DNA of 64,000 nucleotides from Agrobacterium sp. AGB01 (GCF_014851585.1 NZ_JACVAB010000001.1:62001-126000), one strand, 5' to 3'; shown: positions 39,952 through 49,065, counted from the stretch's first letter. Numbers and translations: made by a program. The notes: generated by a model from the sequence alone, not told the origin.

Positions 39952-40821
39952 ATGGCAAAAGTGAAGAACGGCAAGCTGCATCGGAAGGACGGTGTTTGGG
40001 ATCCTTTGAAAAGCAGTTCGACGGATCGTGATCAGGCGGAAGTCATTCCGAAAACCGCACAATCGGCGTCACCGTCCTACCGTCTTGCCTTTGTCGACAC
40101 GGATTTCCTGTGCCGTGAAGAATTGCGCCCCGTCCGCCTGCAGCTTGAGCTCCTCAAGACAGAAATGGTGCTGACTGAGCGCGGCATCAAATCTACCGTT
40201 GTGATGTTTGGTGGTGCCCGAATTCCGGCACCTGGCATGCCCGCCTGGGCTGCCAAGAATGATGTCCAGAAGACCAATCTTGAAGCGGCGTCTGTCTATT
40301 ACGATGAAGCCCGTAAATTTGCTCGCCTGTGCGCCGAAGAGGCCGCAAAATACGATCATCGTGAATATGTCGTGGTCACAGGCGGTGGTCCGGGCGTCAT
40401 GGAAGCCGGCAATCGTGGCGCTTCGGAAGTTGGCGCACCATCGATTGGTCTGAACATTCTGTTGCCGCATGAGCAGGCACCCAATGAATATGTCACACCG
40501 GATTTGAGCTTCAACTTCCACTATTTCGCCATCCGCAAGATGCACTTCCTGATGCGCGCCAAGGCCGTGGTTATTTTTCCCGGCGGTTTCGGCACGCTGG
40601 ACGAACTGTTCGAATGCGTGACTTTGATCCAGACCAAGCGCATGGCCCGTATTCCGGTTGTACTGTTTGGCGAGAAGTTCTGGCATTCAATCATCAACTT
40701 CCAGGGTCTGGCCGATTTCGGCACGATTGCTCCGGAAGATATGGAATTGCTGCATTTTGCCGAAACGGCAGAACGGGCATGGGATATCGTGGCGTCGTTT
40801 TATGAGCCGGATACAGTTTAA
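39952..40821 (+). CDS. LOG-family protein (TIGR00730-like, nucleotide phosphoribohydrolase fold)
   Basis: 289 residues. The LOG signature pair is intact: GGGPGVMEAGNRGA and PGGFGTLDELFE (PGGxGTxxE). Family members release free cytokinin bases from nucleoside monophosphates or cleave AMP-like nucleotides; older annotation as lysine decarboxylase is not supported. The N-terminal ~85 residues are an extension before the Rossmann fold, as in the longer bacterial type II-like LOGs. It is a single gene divergent from dapD. In a plant-associated lineage a cytokinin link is tempting, but housekeeping nucleotide clean-up is equally possible. Confidence 0.85.
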   Translation: MAKVKNGKLHRKDGVWDPLKSSSTDRDQAEVIPKTAQSASPSYRLAFVDTDFLCREELRPVRLQLELLKTEMVLTERGIKSTVVMFGGARIPAPGMPAWAAKNDVQKTNLEAASVYYDEARKFARLCAEEAAKYDHREYVVVTGGGPGVMEAGNRGASEVGAPSIGLNILLPHEQAPNEYVTPDLSFNFHYFAIRKMHFLMRAKAVVIFPGGFGTLDELFECVTLIQTKRMARIPVVLFGEKFWHSIINFQGLADFGTIAPEDMELLHFAETAERAWDIVASFYEPDTV

Positions 40822-41074
40822 CTTTTGCCAGTTACTTGATGAGTGAAAGTACAACCCAAGGATAAATGGTCTCCATCTAAGGATGTGGGCCGTTTATTTT
40901 TTTTTGGGCTTCGGACTCTATTTATAATAATTTTAGGAAACATCGAATAAATTGCAATTGTCGAGATTAATGCGACCCGTCTGCACTGAACAGACCCTCC
41001 ATGATGGAGACATCCCCCATTCGTTACCCATTGTGCCGGTTTGCCAAAACTCGCGCGTTTTATTTGAGGCAATG

Positions 41075-43414
41075 ATGTTCAATATCAAGATCAGGTCGCT
41101 TTCGACCAAGCTGATTCTTGCTACAGGCGGTGCCATTGCAACGGTTCTCGTTGCATCCAATTCATTTCTTATCCTTCAGACCAGCGAACGTGTGCACGCG
41201 CTGACGATGGAGCAGGCCAACACGGAAGCGCGCGCGATCGCCAACACCATCTCCGCAGATGTCGGGGAAATGGCAAGTGCGGCGCGTTCCATGGCCGGCG
41301 TTATCGGACGTGCCCATGAGGGCAAGTCGATGGACCGCCCCGGTATCGTCAACACCCTCAAAGCCAATGTTGAACAGAACGCATTTGCGTTCGGCAGCTG
41401 GTTCTGCGAGCAGATCGGCCTGTTCGATGGCCAGACGACGGAACTGGCGGGCAAGACCGAACTTGGCATGAACGCCAATGGCGCATTTGCGCCTTACTGG
41501 TCGAAAACCCAGACCAACGAAATTCAGTTCTCGACTTTCAACAATGACTACGCCGCTGAATGGTATTCGCTGGCGGCAAAAACCGGCAAAGGTGCTATTA
41601 CCCAGCCTTATCTGGCAGAAGGTACGCAGGTTCCGACTACCATGACCTCGCTTGCCTATCCGGTTTTGTCCGGTGGCAAGATGATTGGTGTGGCAGGCGT
41701 CGATATCTCGCTGGCATCGCTCTCGACCAAGCTGCAGGCCATCCATCCATTCGGAACTGGGCGAGTGACTCTGGTATCGCAGGGCGGACAATGGTTGGTG
41801 CCGCCCTCTGCTGATCTCAATATGAAGGCCTATGCCGATAATGGCGCAGATACCGTCAAGGCTGCGATTTCCAATAGCACTGGCGGGCTGATAGAAAATC
41901 TCGGCATGGATACCGACACACCGTTCAACCGTCTGGTCTATCCATTCGCCGTTCCGGGCCTCAATGCCACGTGGGTCGTGCTTGTCGATATCCCGCACAG
42001 CGCACTCAATGCGCCGGTCAATGAGCAGACCTTCCTGATGGTGATCGGCGCGCTGGTTATTCTGGCGGCGGTTATCACGACGCTTTATTTCGCCGTACGC
42101 TTCTTCGTCCGCAATCCGCTTGCAGCCCTGGTAAAGGACGTGAAGACGCTGGAAAATGGCCAGTACGACCACACGGTGTCCGGCCAGCAAAGACTGGATG
42201 AGACCGGTGAGGTCGCTAAAGCGCTGGAAGGTTTCCGTGTCAAACTGGCAGATTCCTTGCGCATCCAGCAGGATGCGGATCATCAGCGCACTGCGGCAGA
42301 GGTTGAGCGCAACCGCTCTGAAGCCGAGCGAAATGAAAGCGGCCGCATCCAGATGCATATCGTTTCAGCGCTTGGCAGCGGTCTGAATGAACTTTCAATG
42401 GGCAATCTCGCCTTCCGTATTACGGATGACTTCCCAGGCGAATACGCAAAGCTCAAGACCGATTTCAATTCAGCCCTGACCAGCCTTGAAGACACGATGA
42501 TGACTGTTAACGCAACCGTGTTCAGCATCGGCAATGGTACCGGTGAAATCACCCGTGCTGCCAGCGATCTGTCACACCGTACGGAACAGCAGGCGGCAAG
42601 CCTTGAAGAAACCGCCGCAGCACTGAACGAGCTGACTGCTCAGGTCAACTCCAGTGCCGAAAATGCCCAACGTGCGGCTGAGACCGTCAATCACGCCTGT
42701 GATGATGCTGGAAAGTCCGGTGACGTCGTCAAGCAGGCCGTCAATTCCATGAACGGCATTGCCCAGTCCTCGCAGGAAATTTCCCGGATTATCGGCGTTA
42801 TCGATGAGATTGCGTTTCAGACCAATCTGCTGGCACTGAATGCCGGTGTTGAAGCGGCCCGTGCCGGTGAGGCCGGCAAGGGTTTTGCGGTTGTTGCGCA
42901 GGAAGTGCGTGAATTGGCGCAGCGTTCCGCAACCGCGGCCAAGGAAATCAAGGCACTCATCAACACCTCGTCCACACAGGTGCATGAGGGTGTTGATCTC
43001 GTCGGTCGTGCTGGCGAAACAATGGACCGTATTGCCGTGCAGGTCATGGAGATTAACGGATTGATCCGACAGATTTCGGCTTCTGCCAGCGAGCAGGCCG
43101 TCGGTCTGAAGGAGATCAACTCAGCGGTCAACCAGATGGATCAGGTGACCCAGCAGAACGCTGCGATGGTCGAAGAAACGACCGCTGCCAGCGTGACGTT
43201 GAATGGCGAAGCGGACACGCTGAAATCGCTGGTGGCGAAGTTTGCGGTGTCTGGAAATGCCGGCCATCCATTGCACTCTGTCGCCAACACCATGCGTTCT
43301 GCCGCCGCGCCTGCACCGTCACATCAGGTTAAAAGAGCCCCGGTGTCAGCGCGTGCCGCGCCGCGCGTGTCGGGTGCCAATGCGCTGGCGGAAGCAGATT
43401 GGACTGAGTTCTGA
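41075..43414 (+). CDS. Methyl-accepting chemotaxis protein with Cache-type sensor domain
   Basis: 779 residues from ATG 41075 (GAGG six bases upstream; ATG 41072 is also possible; sequence further upstream is not receptor-like). TM1 about 12–30, a periplasmic dCache-like domain about 35–335 (AEWYSLAAKTGKGAI, ITQPYLAEG, GVAGVDIS), TM2 about 350–372, HAMP, then the MCP domain with EIAFQTNLLALNAGVEAARA. It ends in DWTEF, an xWxxF tether for CheR/CheB. The residue two before the conserved Trp is Ala rather than the Arg of amino-acid-sensing dCache domains, so the ligand is open. Confidence 0.92.
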   Translation: MFNIKIRSLSTKLILATGGAIATVLVASNSFLILQTSERVHALTMEQANTEARAIANTISADVGEMASAARSMAGVIGRAHEGKSMDRPGIVNTLKANVEQNAFAFGSWFCEQIGLFDGQTTELAGKTELGMNANGAFAPYWSKTQTNEIQFSTFNNDYAAEWYSLAAKTGKGAITQPYLAEGTQVPTTMTSLAYPVLSGGKMIGVAGVDISLASLSTKLQAIHPFGTGRVTLVSQGGQWLVPPSADLNMKAYADNGADTVKAAISNSTGGLIENLGMDTDTPFNRLVYPFAVPGLNATWVVLVDIPHSALNAPVNEQTFLMVIGALVILAAVITTLYFAVRFFVRNPLAALVKDVKTLENGQYDHTVSGQQRLDETGEVAKALEGFRVKLADSLRIQQDADHQRTAAEVERNRSEAERNESGRIQMHIVSALGSGLNELSMGNLAFRITDDFPGEYAKLKTDFNSALTSLEDTMMTVNATVFSIGNGTGEITRAASDLSHRTEQQAASLEETAAALNELTAQVNSSAENAQRAAETVNHACDDAGKSGDVVKQAVNSMNGIAQSSQEISRIIGVIDEIAFQTNLLALNAGVEAARAGEAGKGFAVVAQEVRELAQRSATAAKEIKALINTSSTQVHEGVDLVGRAGETMDRIAVQVMEINGLIRQISASASEQAVGLKEINSAVNQMDQVTQQNAAMVEETTAASVTLNGEADTLKSLVAKFAVSGNAGHPLHSVANTMRSAAAPAPSHQVKRAPVSARAAPRVSGANALAEADWTEF

Positions 43415-43450
43415 GCCAAGCCTGACCAGACAAACCAAGGTTTGCCGAAC

Positions 43451-43483
43451 AAAAAAGCCACCGGCGCAATCCGGTGGCTTTTT
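43451..43483. terminator. Bidirectional terminator between the MCP and nucleoside hydrolase
   Basis: AAAAAAGCCACCGG and CCGGTGGCTTTTTC flank a 5–6-base loop; A- and T-runs on the two sides serve both convergent genes. Confidence 0.92.
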
Positions 43484-43513
43484 CATGGGGGTCTTGGTGA
43501 TGTCAGCACCGCA

Positions 43514-44455
43514 TTAGAGGCGGGCGAAACGCTCGGTCAGAAGCGCAAAGAAACCGTCTGCATCAACGCCACCCATCACACGGGCATTGCGCTTGCGATC
43601 AGTCACGTGCCACCAATCAACGACTGTTGCGCCAATCGTCAGTTCAGAGCTGACTTCGATCTCGACATTGCAATCACGGCCGGTGAACAGTTCCGGCTTG
43701 ATCAGGTAGGCAATAACCGACGGATCGTGCAGTGGCCCGCCATCCGAGCCATATTTCTCGACATCGAAACGCTCGAAAAATTCCAGCATGCCAACCATGG
43801 CCAGCGCCGGACGTGTGCCGATGTCGCGAATTTTCGCGACGCGTTCCTTTGTTGTCAGCAACTTGTGTGTCACATCAAGCGGCATCATGACGATTGGAAT
43901 ACCGGAACGGAACACGATGTCGGCCGCCTGTGGGTCGACATAGATGTTGAATTCTGCAGCTGGCGTGATGTTGCCGCCTTCAAAATAGCCGCCGCCCATC
44001 ATCACCAGTTCTTTGACGCGCGGAGCGATCTCAGGTGCCTTGTTGAGGGCCGTGGCAATGTTGGTCAGGGCGCCCAGTGTGCACAGTGTGACTGTGCCAG
44101 CCGGTTCGCGCAGCAACGTCTCGATGATGAAATCAACTGCATGCTGGTCCTGCACCGGCATGGTCGGTTCATCGAAGTCAGCGCCATCGAGGCCCGTACT
44201 GCCGTGGACGTGTTCGGCGGTAATCGGTTCACGCACCAGCGGGCGCTCTGCGCCTTCGTAAACCGGAACGTCGGTACGATTGGACAATTCGCAGATAATG
44301 CGGACATTACGACTGGTCAGACGCAATGGCACGTTGCCGGCAACGGCTGTCAGGCCCAGAACTTCAAGCTCCGGGCTCGCCAGTGCCAGCATGATGGCAG
44401 CTGCATCGTCTTGGCCGGGATCCGTGTCGATAATGATTTTTCTGCGTTCGGTCAT
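43514..44455 (-). CDS. Inosine/uridine-preferring nucleoside hydrolase
   Basis: 313 residues. It hydrolyses ribonucleosides to base and ribose. The calcium-binding Asp cluster is the N-terminal DTDPGQDDA (residues 10–18). MMGGGYFEGGNITPAAEFNIYVDP carries the Asn/Glu substrate contacts (read as MMGGGYF and AEFNIYVDP), and the C-terminal HDPSVIAYL holds the catalytic-type His-Asp. Length is normal. No transporter is beside it. Substrate preference cannot be read from sequence alone. Confidence 0.93.
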   Translation of the reverse strand: MTERRKIIIDTDPGQDDAAAIMLALASPELEVLGLTAVAGNVPLRLTSRNVRIICELSNRTDVPVYEGAERPLVREPITAEHVHGSTGLDGADFDEPTMPVQDQHAVDFIIETLLREPAGTVTLCTLGALTNIATALNKAPEIAPRVKELVMMGGGYFEGGNITPAAEFNIYVDPQAADIVFRSGIPIVMMPLDVTHKLLTTKERVAKIRDIGTRPALAMVGMLEFFERFDVEKYGSDGGPLHDPSVIAYLIKPELFTGRDCNVEIEVSSELTIGATVVDWWHVTDRKRNARVMGGVDADGFFALLTERFARL

Positions 44456-44552
44456 GGTGCGCCTGCAATTGAGTGAGGTGGTTCTTTTCGACCGTTCCGA
44501 AGTGGATTGTCAAGTTGGCTCGACAGAAGCTGCGGATGTGTCACCACGCGGC

Positions 44553-44581
44553 CTTGCAGGGCAGGCTTTCTCTTCCCATAT
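44553..44581 (+). promoter_or_regulatory. RpoH (heat-shock sigma)-like promoter before the Hsp20 gene
   Basis: CTTGCA, 16 bases, then CCCATAT, close to the alphaproteobacterial RpoH pattern (CTTG… about 16–17 …CCCATnT), about 64 bp before the ATG. Position and downstream gene agree with heat-shock control. Confidence 0.65.
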
Positions 44582-44644
44582 GGAAGTTTGCGAGTGCCGA
44601 TTGACGGGTTCGCAAAACGTCGCTTGGGTAAACAAGGACAGAAG

Positions 44645-45070
44645 ATGAGCCGTATGACGCCTTTTGGTAGCCCGATGGTGCTGGGTTTCGATGCTATCGA
44701 AAAGACCCTTGAGCGCATGATCAAGGGCAATGACGGCTATCCCCCCTACAATATAGAGAGATTGCATGGCGAAGACGGAAAACACGATGTCTTGCGCATA
44801 ACTATCGCTGTTGCCGGCTTTTCCGAAGAAGAGCTTGATGTCACGACAGTCGAAAATCAACTCATCATCCGTGGGCGCCAGCAAGAACAGGAAAAACGCG
44901 ACTTTCTCTATCGCGGTATTGCCGCCCGGCAGTTCCAGCGCGTTTTTGTTCTGGCTGAGGGCATGAAGGTTGGCGAAGCGCGTCTGCGCAATGGCCTGCT
45001 TTCTATTGATCTCGTTCGTCCGGAAATTTCCCATATGGTGAAGAAAATTAACATTTCCGTCTCACAGTAG
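44645..45070 (+). CDS. Small heat-shock protein, Hsp20/IbpA family (HspC-like)
   Basis: 141 residues from ATG 44645 (AGGA upstream); the open frame further up has no Hsp20 character. The N terminus MSRMTPFGSPMVLGFDAIEKTLERM and central YPPYNIERLHGEDGKHDVLRITIAVAGF are represented by GFDAIEKTLERM and YPPYNIER, typical of class A rhizobial sHsps. The alpha-crystallin domain ends with RNGLLSIDLVRPEI. It holds unfolding proteins in a refoldable state. An RpoH-like promoter lies upstream and a DUF1150 gene follows. By position it may correspond to Agrobacterium hspC (from memory). Confidence 0.93.
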   Translation: MSRMTPFGSPMVLGFDAIEKTLERMIKGNDGYPPYNIERLHGEDGKHDVLRITIAVAGFSEEELDVTTVENQLIIRGRQQEQEKRDFLYRGIAARQFQRVFVLAEGMKVGEARLRNGLLSIDLVRPEISHMVKKINISVSQ

Positions 45071-45201
45071 GACGCAACGCACCGTCTGCTTGAACAAGGG
45101 CACTGAGTGCGACAGGTCTTGGCGGAACAGTACAGACGTTCATGAGAACGTAAGGTTCCGAAGGGCGCTGGTGACAGCGTTCGCAAATGTGGAGGCATAA
45201 A

Positions 45202-45459
45202 ATGCTTTTGAAGGATGCGCATTCGCGCCTTACGCAGTCACAGCTTGCTCATATCGGGGCAGGTGAGGTGGGTTATATCAGACGCATGCGCGCTGAAGAA
45301 ATCAGCCGTTGTTTTCCTGAAGCGCCTGATGTCGACCCGCAGCTTGACCTTTGGGCATTGTTCGGTGCCGATGGTACACCGATCCTGCTGACTGACAATC
45401 GTTCCAGCACCTTCTTCAAGGCTGCCGAAGATCACCTCAAGACCGTAAGTCTTCACTGA
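45202..45459 (+). CDS. DUF1150 family protein
   Basis: 85 residues from ATG 45202, which follows a consensus GGAGG; an ATG at 45187 lies upstream of that site. The DUF1150 pattern is clear: LAHIGAGEVGYIRRMRAEE, then LDLWALFGADGTPILLTDNR and the conserved C-terminal VSLH. Function is unknown. In alphaproteobacteria the family is commonly found beside Hsp20 genes, as here (131 bp downstream), suggesting a role in or co-regulation with the heat-shock response. Confidence 0.9.
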   Translation: MLLKDAHSRLTQSQLAHIGAGEVGYIRRMRAEEISRCFPEAPDVDPQLDLWALFGADGTPILLTDNRSSTFFKAAEDHLKTVSLH

Positions 45460-45505
45460 TCGCTTCGTTACACGGAGCTGCGTGTGCAGCTTAATGGACC
45501 ATGAG

Positions 45506-45542
45506 GCCCGCCAGGCAAGAAACCGGGCGGGCATTATTTTTT
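45506..45542 (+). terminator. Terminator after the DUF1150 gene
   Basis: GCCCGCC and GGCGGGC (7 bp) enclose a 13-base loop and are followed by ATTATTTTTTA. It ends the Hsp20–DUF1150 unit ahead of the convergent EF-hand gene. Confidence 0.8.
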
Positions 45543-45555
45543 AGATCATGTCCGT

Positions 45556-46152
45556 TCAGGGGAATGGACGGTCTGGCATGTCGTCAATGCTGATGACACC
45601 ATCCTTGTTGCGATCCAGTCGTTCAAACAGTTTTGCACTGGCTTCAGTAACCTCGGCCTTGCTGAGCTGACCATTTTCGTCCTTGTCCGCCATACGGATC
45701 AGCATGAAACCGGCACCCTTGCCGCCGTGACGACCTTCACCCCAGCCTTTGCCACCATGACGACCCTCGCCGTGACGGCGGTCATCATTCTTGGCGTGCT
45801 CTTCATGCTTTTTATCTTTGGGAGCATCGGCATTTGCGCGTTCCGGACGCGGGTTATTGGCACGGAATTCCTCGAACTTCGCCTTGCGGTATTCGCGCAT
45901 TTCCTTTGGCGTGATCGAGCCGTCCTTGTCCTTGTCGACTTCGGTAAACAGGGCTTCCTGTCTCGCGTCAAATTCCGCCTTGGATATTTTACCGTCCTTG
46001 TCGGTGTCGGCCACTTTCAGCAAATGAATGAACAGCGCCTCACGCGGCATCGGCGGGTGCCGATCCCTTGGTGCGGCAAAACTGGCCACTGTTGTGCTGC
46101 CGAGAACAAGTGCTGCACCAAGAGCGGTGAGGGTGATCTTTTTTGTAGTCAT
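45556..46152 (-). CDS. Secreted/periplasmic EF-hand protein with His/Gly-rich linker
   Basis: 198 residues from ATG 46152 (GGAAAGG upstream). A signal peptide (MTTKKITLTALGAALVLGST, cleavage near ASFAAP) indicates export. Four EF-hand loops occur as two pairs: DTDKDGKISKAEF and DKDKDGSITPKEM, then DKDENGQLSKAEV and DRNKDGVISIDDM. The linker between the pairs is charged and repetitive (two GRHGGKG units, several His), which could bind transition metals. Similar small EF-hand (CREC-like/calmodulin-like) proteins occur in rhizobia; the role is unknown. Confidence 0.88.
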   Translation of the reverse strand: MTTKKITLTALGAALVLGSTTVASFAAPRDRHPPMPREALFIHLLKVADTDKDGKISKAEFDARQEALFTEVDKDKDGSITPKEMREYRKAKFEEFRANNPRPERANADAPKDKKHEEHAKNDDRRHGEGRHGGKGWGEGRHGGKGAGFMLIRMADKDENGQLSKAEVTEASAKLFERLDRNKDGVISIDDMPDRPFP

Positions 46153-46275
46153 CGCTAGTACCTTTCCTTTGGTGTCCCTGAGGAAAAAGTAATGGCGCAT
46201 GACGCTCCACACCACTTAAACATCCGTAATGTGGGTGACGATTTTGTAATGTTAAAGCAGGCTTATCTGCCTTTT

Positions 46276-47001
46276 TTAAACCGGATTTTTCATTCCCGTC
46301 AGATGGGTTAGGAACGATGTAAGATCATCAGTGATGTAATCGATGTGGGCATCGGTTTCGCCGGGAATTTCCCATCGTTCCATGACGATGCCTTCCAGAT
46401 TGCGCGGCACCAGCAACACTGTCTTCATGCCAAGCGCCTTTGGCGCTGACAGATTGCGTGGCAAGTCTTCAAACATCGCGGCTTTGTTTGTTTCGAGCTT
46501 GGTCAGGGCCGCAAACTTTTCATAGGTCGCGCTGGCAGGTTTGGGCAGGTAGCCTGCGGCAACAATATCGAAAATATCTTCGAACTGATCGAGAATACCC
46601 AGTGCCCCTGCGGCGGCTTGGGCGTGTTTTACGCTGCCATTGGTCAGAATGAACTTGCGGCCCGGAAGCGCCTTGATTGCCTCACCCAGCTCCGGATGTG
46701 GCAGAAGCGGCGAATAGTCGATGGCATGTGCCTTCTCGAGGAAGTCATTGGGATCAATGCCATAATGGATCATCAACCCCTGCAGGGTGGTGCCGTGCTC
46801 GTGATAATACCGTTTTTGCAAAGCCCTGGCCTCGTCGGCCTCCAATTGCAACAGCTCTGACACGTAGGCGGTCATGTTGCGATCAATCTGTTCGAACAAA
46901 TTGATGTGGTGCGGGTACAGAGTGTTATCGAGGTCAAACACCCAGTCGCGTACATGGTCGAAATCAGAGTTCTGAGGGAGATTGTGTGGCTTTGCTGTCA
47001 T
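46276..47001 (-). CDS. Pyrimidine 5'-nucleotidase-like HAD hydrolase
   Basis: 241 residues from ATG 47001 (MTAKPHNLPQNSDF). HAD motif I is FDLDNTLYP (nucleophile and acid Asp), motif II is FILTNGSVKH, motif III lies around YLPKPASATYEKF, and motif IV is MFEDLPRNL. The LDNTLYP and EDLPRNL variants match the SDT1/Phm8-type pyrimidine 5'-nucleotidase branch. In rhizobia it commonly lies near argB and dapD. The exact nucleotide substrate is not determined. Confidence 0.88.
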   Translation of the reverse strand: MTAKPHNLPQNSDFDHVRDWVFDLDNTLYPHHINLFEQIDRNMTAYVSELLQLEADEARALQKRYYHEHGTTLQGLMIHYGIDPNDFLEKAHAIDYSPLLPHPELGEAIKALPGRKFILTNGSVKHAQAAAGALGILDQFEDIFDIVAAGYLPKPASATYEKFAALTKLETNKAAMFEDLPRNLSAPKALGMKTVLLVPRNLEGIVMERWEIPGETDAHIDYITDDLTSFLTHLTGMKNPV

Positions 47002-47209
47002 AGCTTTCTTATGCACCCTCGCCACGGCAAAGAAAATCGAAAAGGTGACGGCTTGCACCGCTTTCCGGGCTTGGGGCCTGCAAGTGCAGCGTGATAAAGC
47101 ACAATACGTCCTACAGGACGCTAAAAGGACGCTCTAACCTATGGAAGCTTCGCACCGAGCTTTCCGGAAATCCTGTCCGATTTTCGAGCCGATGCTGTCG
47201 TCAAACATC

Positions 47210-48112
47210 ATGGAACTCTGGATACCCATCACTATCGCTGCGGCCTTCATGCAGAACCTGCGCTCGGCATTGCAGAAGCATTTGCAGGGCTCGCTCGGCA
47301 CACGCGGTGCGAGCTTTGTGCGGTTCGGCTACGGCTTTCCGATTGCCATCGCCTATGTGCTATTTCTGTATTTCACAGCCGCGCAGACATTCCCCAGCTT
47401 TCATGCGGCCTTTTTTGCTTGGGCAGTGATCGGTGGACTGGCGCAAATCTTCGCCACGATGCTGCTGGTGCATCTGTTCTCGCTGAGGAATTTCGCGGTC
47501 GGTACCGCCTACTCGAAGACCGAGCCGGTGCAGGCAGCCCTGTTCGGTTTCATACTGTTGGGTGAAAAGCTGACGACGGGTACCATCGCGGCAATCTTTG
47601 TCGGTGTCATCGGAGTAATGACAATTTCCATGGCGCGCATGCCGCTTTCGTGGCGCAATACACTGACGGCCCTGACCAGCCGGACAGCCCTGATCGGCAT
47701 CGCGTCTGGCGGTGTTTTTGGTATTTCAGCAGTCGCCTATCGTAGCGCGTCGCTGTCTCTGGAAGGCGCAGGGCCAATCATGTCGGCCGCTGTCACGCTT
47801 GCCTGCGTCACCACTTTTCAGACGGCCTTCATGCTGGTCTGGATGGCATGGAAAGACAAACGGGAAATCGTGCAGGTTCTTGTCACATGGCGCTCGTCGG
47901 CGCTGGTGGGAATAGCTGGTGTGGTCGGATCGGCGTGTTGGTTTACGGCGATGACCTTGCAGCAGGTGGCCTATGTGCGGGCGCTCGGCCAGATCGAACT
48001 GGTTTTCACCTTCATGGCGTCATGGTTTCTGTTTCGCGAACGGATAAATGCCATGGAGCTTGCAGGATGCCTGCTGATCGTCAGCGGCATCTTGGGCCTG
48101 CTGTTCTGGTAA
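47210..48112 (+). CDS. DMT-superfamily (EamA) transporter
   Basis: 300 residues from ATG 47210 (MELWIPITIAAAFMQNLRS), where conserved sequence begins; the frame is open to an ATG at 47141, which has AGGA eleven bases upstream, so the start is unsettled. About ten membrane helices in two EamA-like halves, the second ending ELAGCLLIVSGILGLLFW. Motifs SKTEPVQAALFGFILLGEKL and GQIELVFTFMASWFLFRERI (abbreviated here as TEPVQAALFG and GQIELVFTF) are typical of the half-ends. Substrate unknown; such carriers often export amino acids or metabolites. Confidence 0.85.
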   Translation: MELWIPITIAAAFMQNLRSALQKHLQGSLGTRGASFVRFGYGFPIAIAYVLFLYFTAAQTFPSFHAAFFAWAVIGGLAQIFATMLLVHLFSLRNFAVGTAYSKTEPVQAALFGFILLGEKLTTGTIAAIFVGVIGVMTISMARMPLSWRNTLTALTSRTALIGIASGGVFGISAVAYRSASLSLEGAGPIMSAAVTLACVTTFQTAFMLVWMAWKDKREIVQVLVTWRSSALVGIAGVVGSACWFTAMTLQQVAYVRALGQIELVFTFMASWFLFRERINAMELAGCLLIVSGILGLLFW

Positions 48113-48154
48113 AAAACGCCCGGCCGGAAAGTAAAGCCACTTTCCGGCCGGGCG
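48111..48154 (-). terminator. Strong terminator for argB (minus strand)
   Basis: A perfect 16-bp stem (CGCCCGGCCGGAAAGT with its complement) and 6-base loop; on the minus strand it is followed by six T, 27 bases past the argB stop. It lies directly after the convergent DMT gene's stop and may also block that transcript, though no T-run exists on the plus side. Confidence 0.88.
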
Positions 48155-48180
48155 CACATGAAACGGGCATGGTGCAGTGA

Positions 48181-49065
48181 TCAGGGAACGATCAGCGTGC
48201 CGGCACCTTCGGTGAAGATTTCCAGCAGAACCGAATGGGCAGTCTTGCCATTGAGAATGACGACGCCCTGAACACCTGCTTTGATCGCATCAATGCAGGT
48301 TTCAACCTTGGGGATCATGCCGCCGGAAATCGTGCCGTCCTTGATCAGCGCGCGGGCCTGCGAGACGGTCAGTTCCTTGATGAGTTCCTTGTTCTTGTCC
48401 AGAACGCCTTCAACGTCGGTGAGGAAAAGCAGGCGTGTGGCGTGCAGCGCACCAGCGATAGCACCGGCAAAGGTGTCGGCGTTGATGTTGTAGGTCGCGC
48501 CATCACGACCCGGTGCAACAGGTGCGATAACCGGGATCATCTCGGACTTGGCAAGCAGGTCCAGAAGCGTGCGGTCGACTTCAACAACTTCGCCCACGAA
48601 GCCGAGATCGAGAACGCGCTCTATGTTGCTGTCCGGGTCGATAACCGTCTTTTTGGCCTTTTCAGCAAACACCATGTTGCCGTCCTTGCCGCACAGACCG
48701 ATAGCCCATTCGCCGGTCTGGTTAATCAGGGCAACGATTTCCTTGTTGATCGAACCGGCCAGAACCATTTCAACGATTTCGACGGTCTTGGCGTCAGTAA
48801 CGCGCAGACCGTTTTCAAACTTCGATTCAATGCCCATCTTGGCCAGCATCGCGCCGATCTGCGGACCGCCGCCGTGCACGACGATAGGGTTGATACCGGA
48901 CTGCTTGAGAAGTGCGATGTCTTCGGCGAAGGCCTTGCCCAGTGCAGGATCGCCCATGGCATGGCCGCCATATTTCACGACGATGGTTTTATTTTCGTAT
49001 TTCTGCATGAAGGGCAGGGCTTGCGCCAGAAGCCGTGCTTGCATTTCGCTTTCAGAACTTGCCAT
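48181..49065 (-). CDS. argB: Acetylglutamate kinase
   Basis: 294 residues. Second step of arginine synthesis, phosphorylating N-acetylglutamate. Amino-acid-kinase features: [11 protein letters not shown] near the N terminus, [13 protein letters not shown] for substrate binding, and [21 protein letters not shown] with the conserved Lys. The N-terminal helix ([17 protein letters not shown]) is the extension seen in arginine-inhibited hexameric enzymes, so feedback control is likely. It follows engB on the same strand, separated by an opposing small gene. Confidence 0.97.
   Translation of the reverse strand: MASSESEMQARLLAQALPFMQKYENKTIVVKYGGHAMGDPALGKAFAEDIALLKQSGINPIVVHGGGPQIGAMLAKMGIESKFENGLRVTDAKTVEIVEMVLAGSINKEIVALINQTGEWAIGLCGKDGNMVFAEKAKKTVIDPDSNIERVLDLGFVGEVVEVDRTLLDLLAKSEMIPVIAPVAPGRDGATYNINADTFAGAIAGALHATRLLFLTDVEGVLDKNKELIKELTVSQARALIKDGTISGGMIPKVETCIDAIKAGVQGVVILNGKTAHSVLLEIFTEGAGTLIVP

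Noticed and set aside
44582..44644. ROSE-type RNA thermometer before the Hsp20 gene
   Set aside because: Some rhizobial sHsp leaders have one, but I saw no ROSE-like element pairing with the AGGA; the leader is short and an RpoH-like promoter is sufficient.
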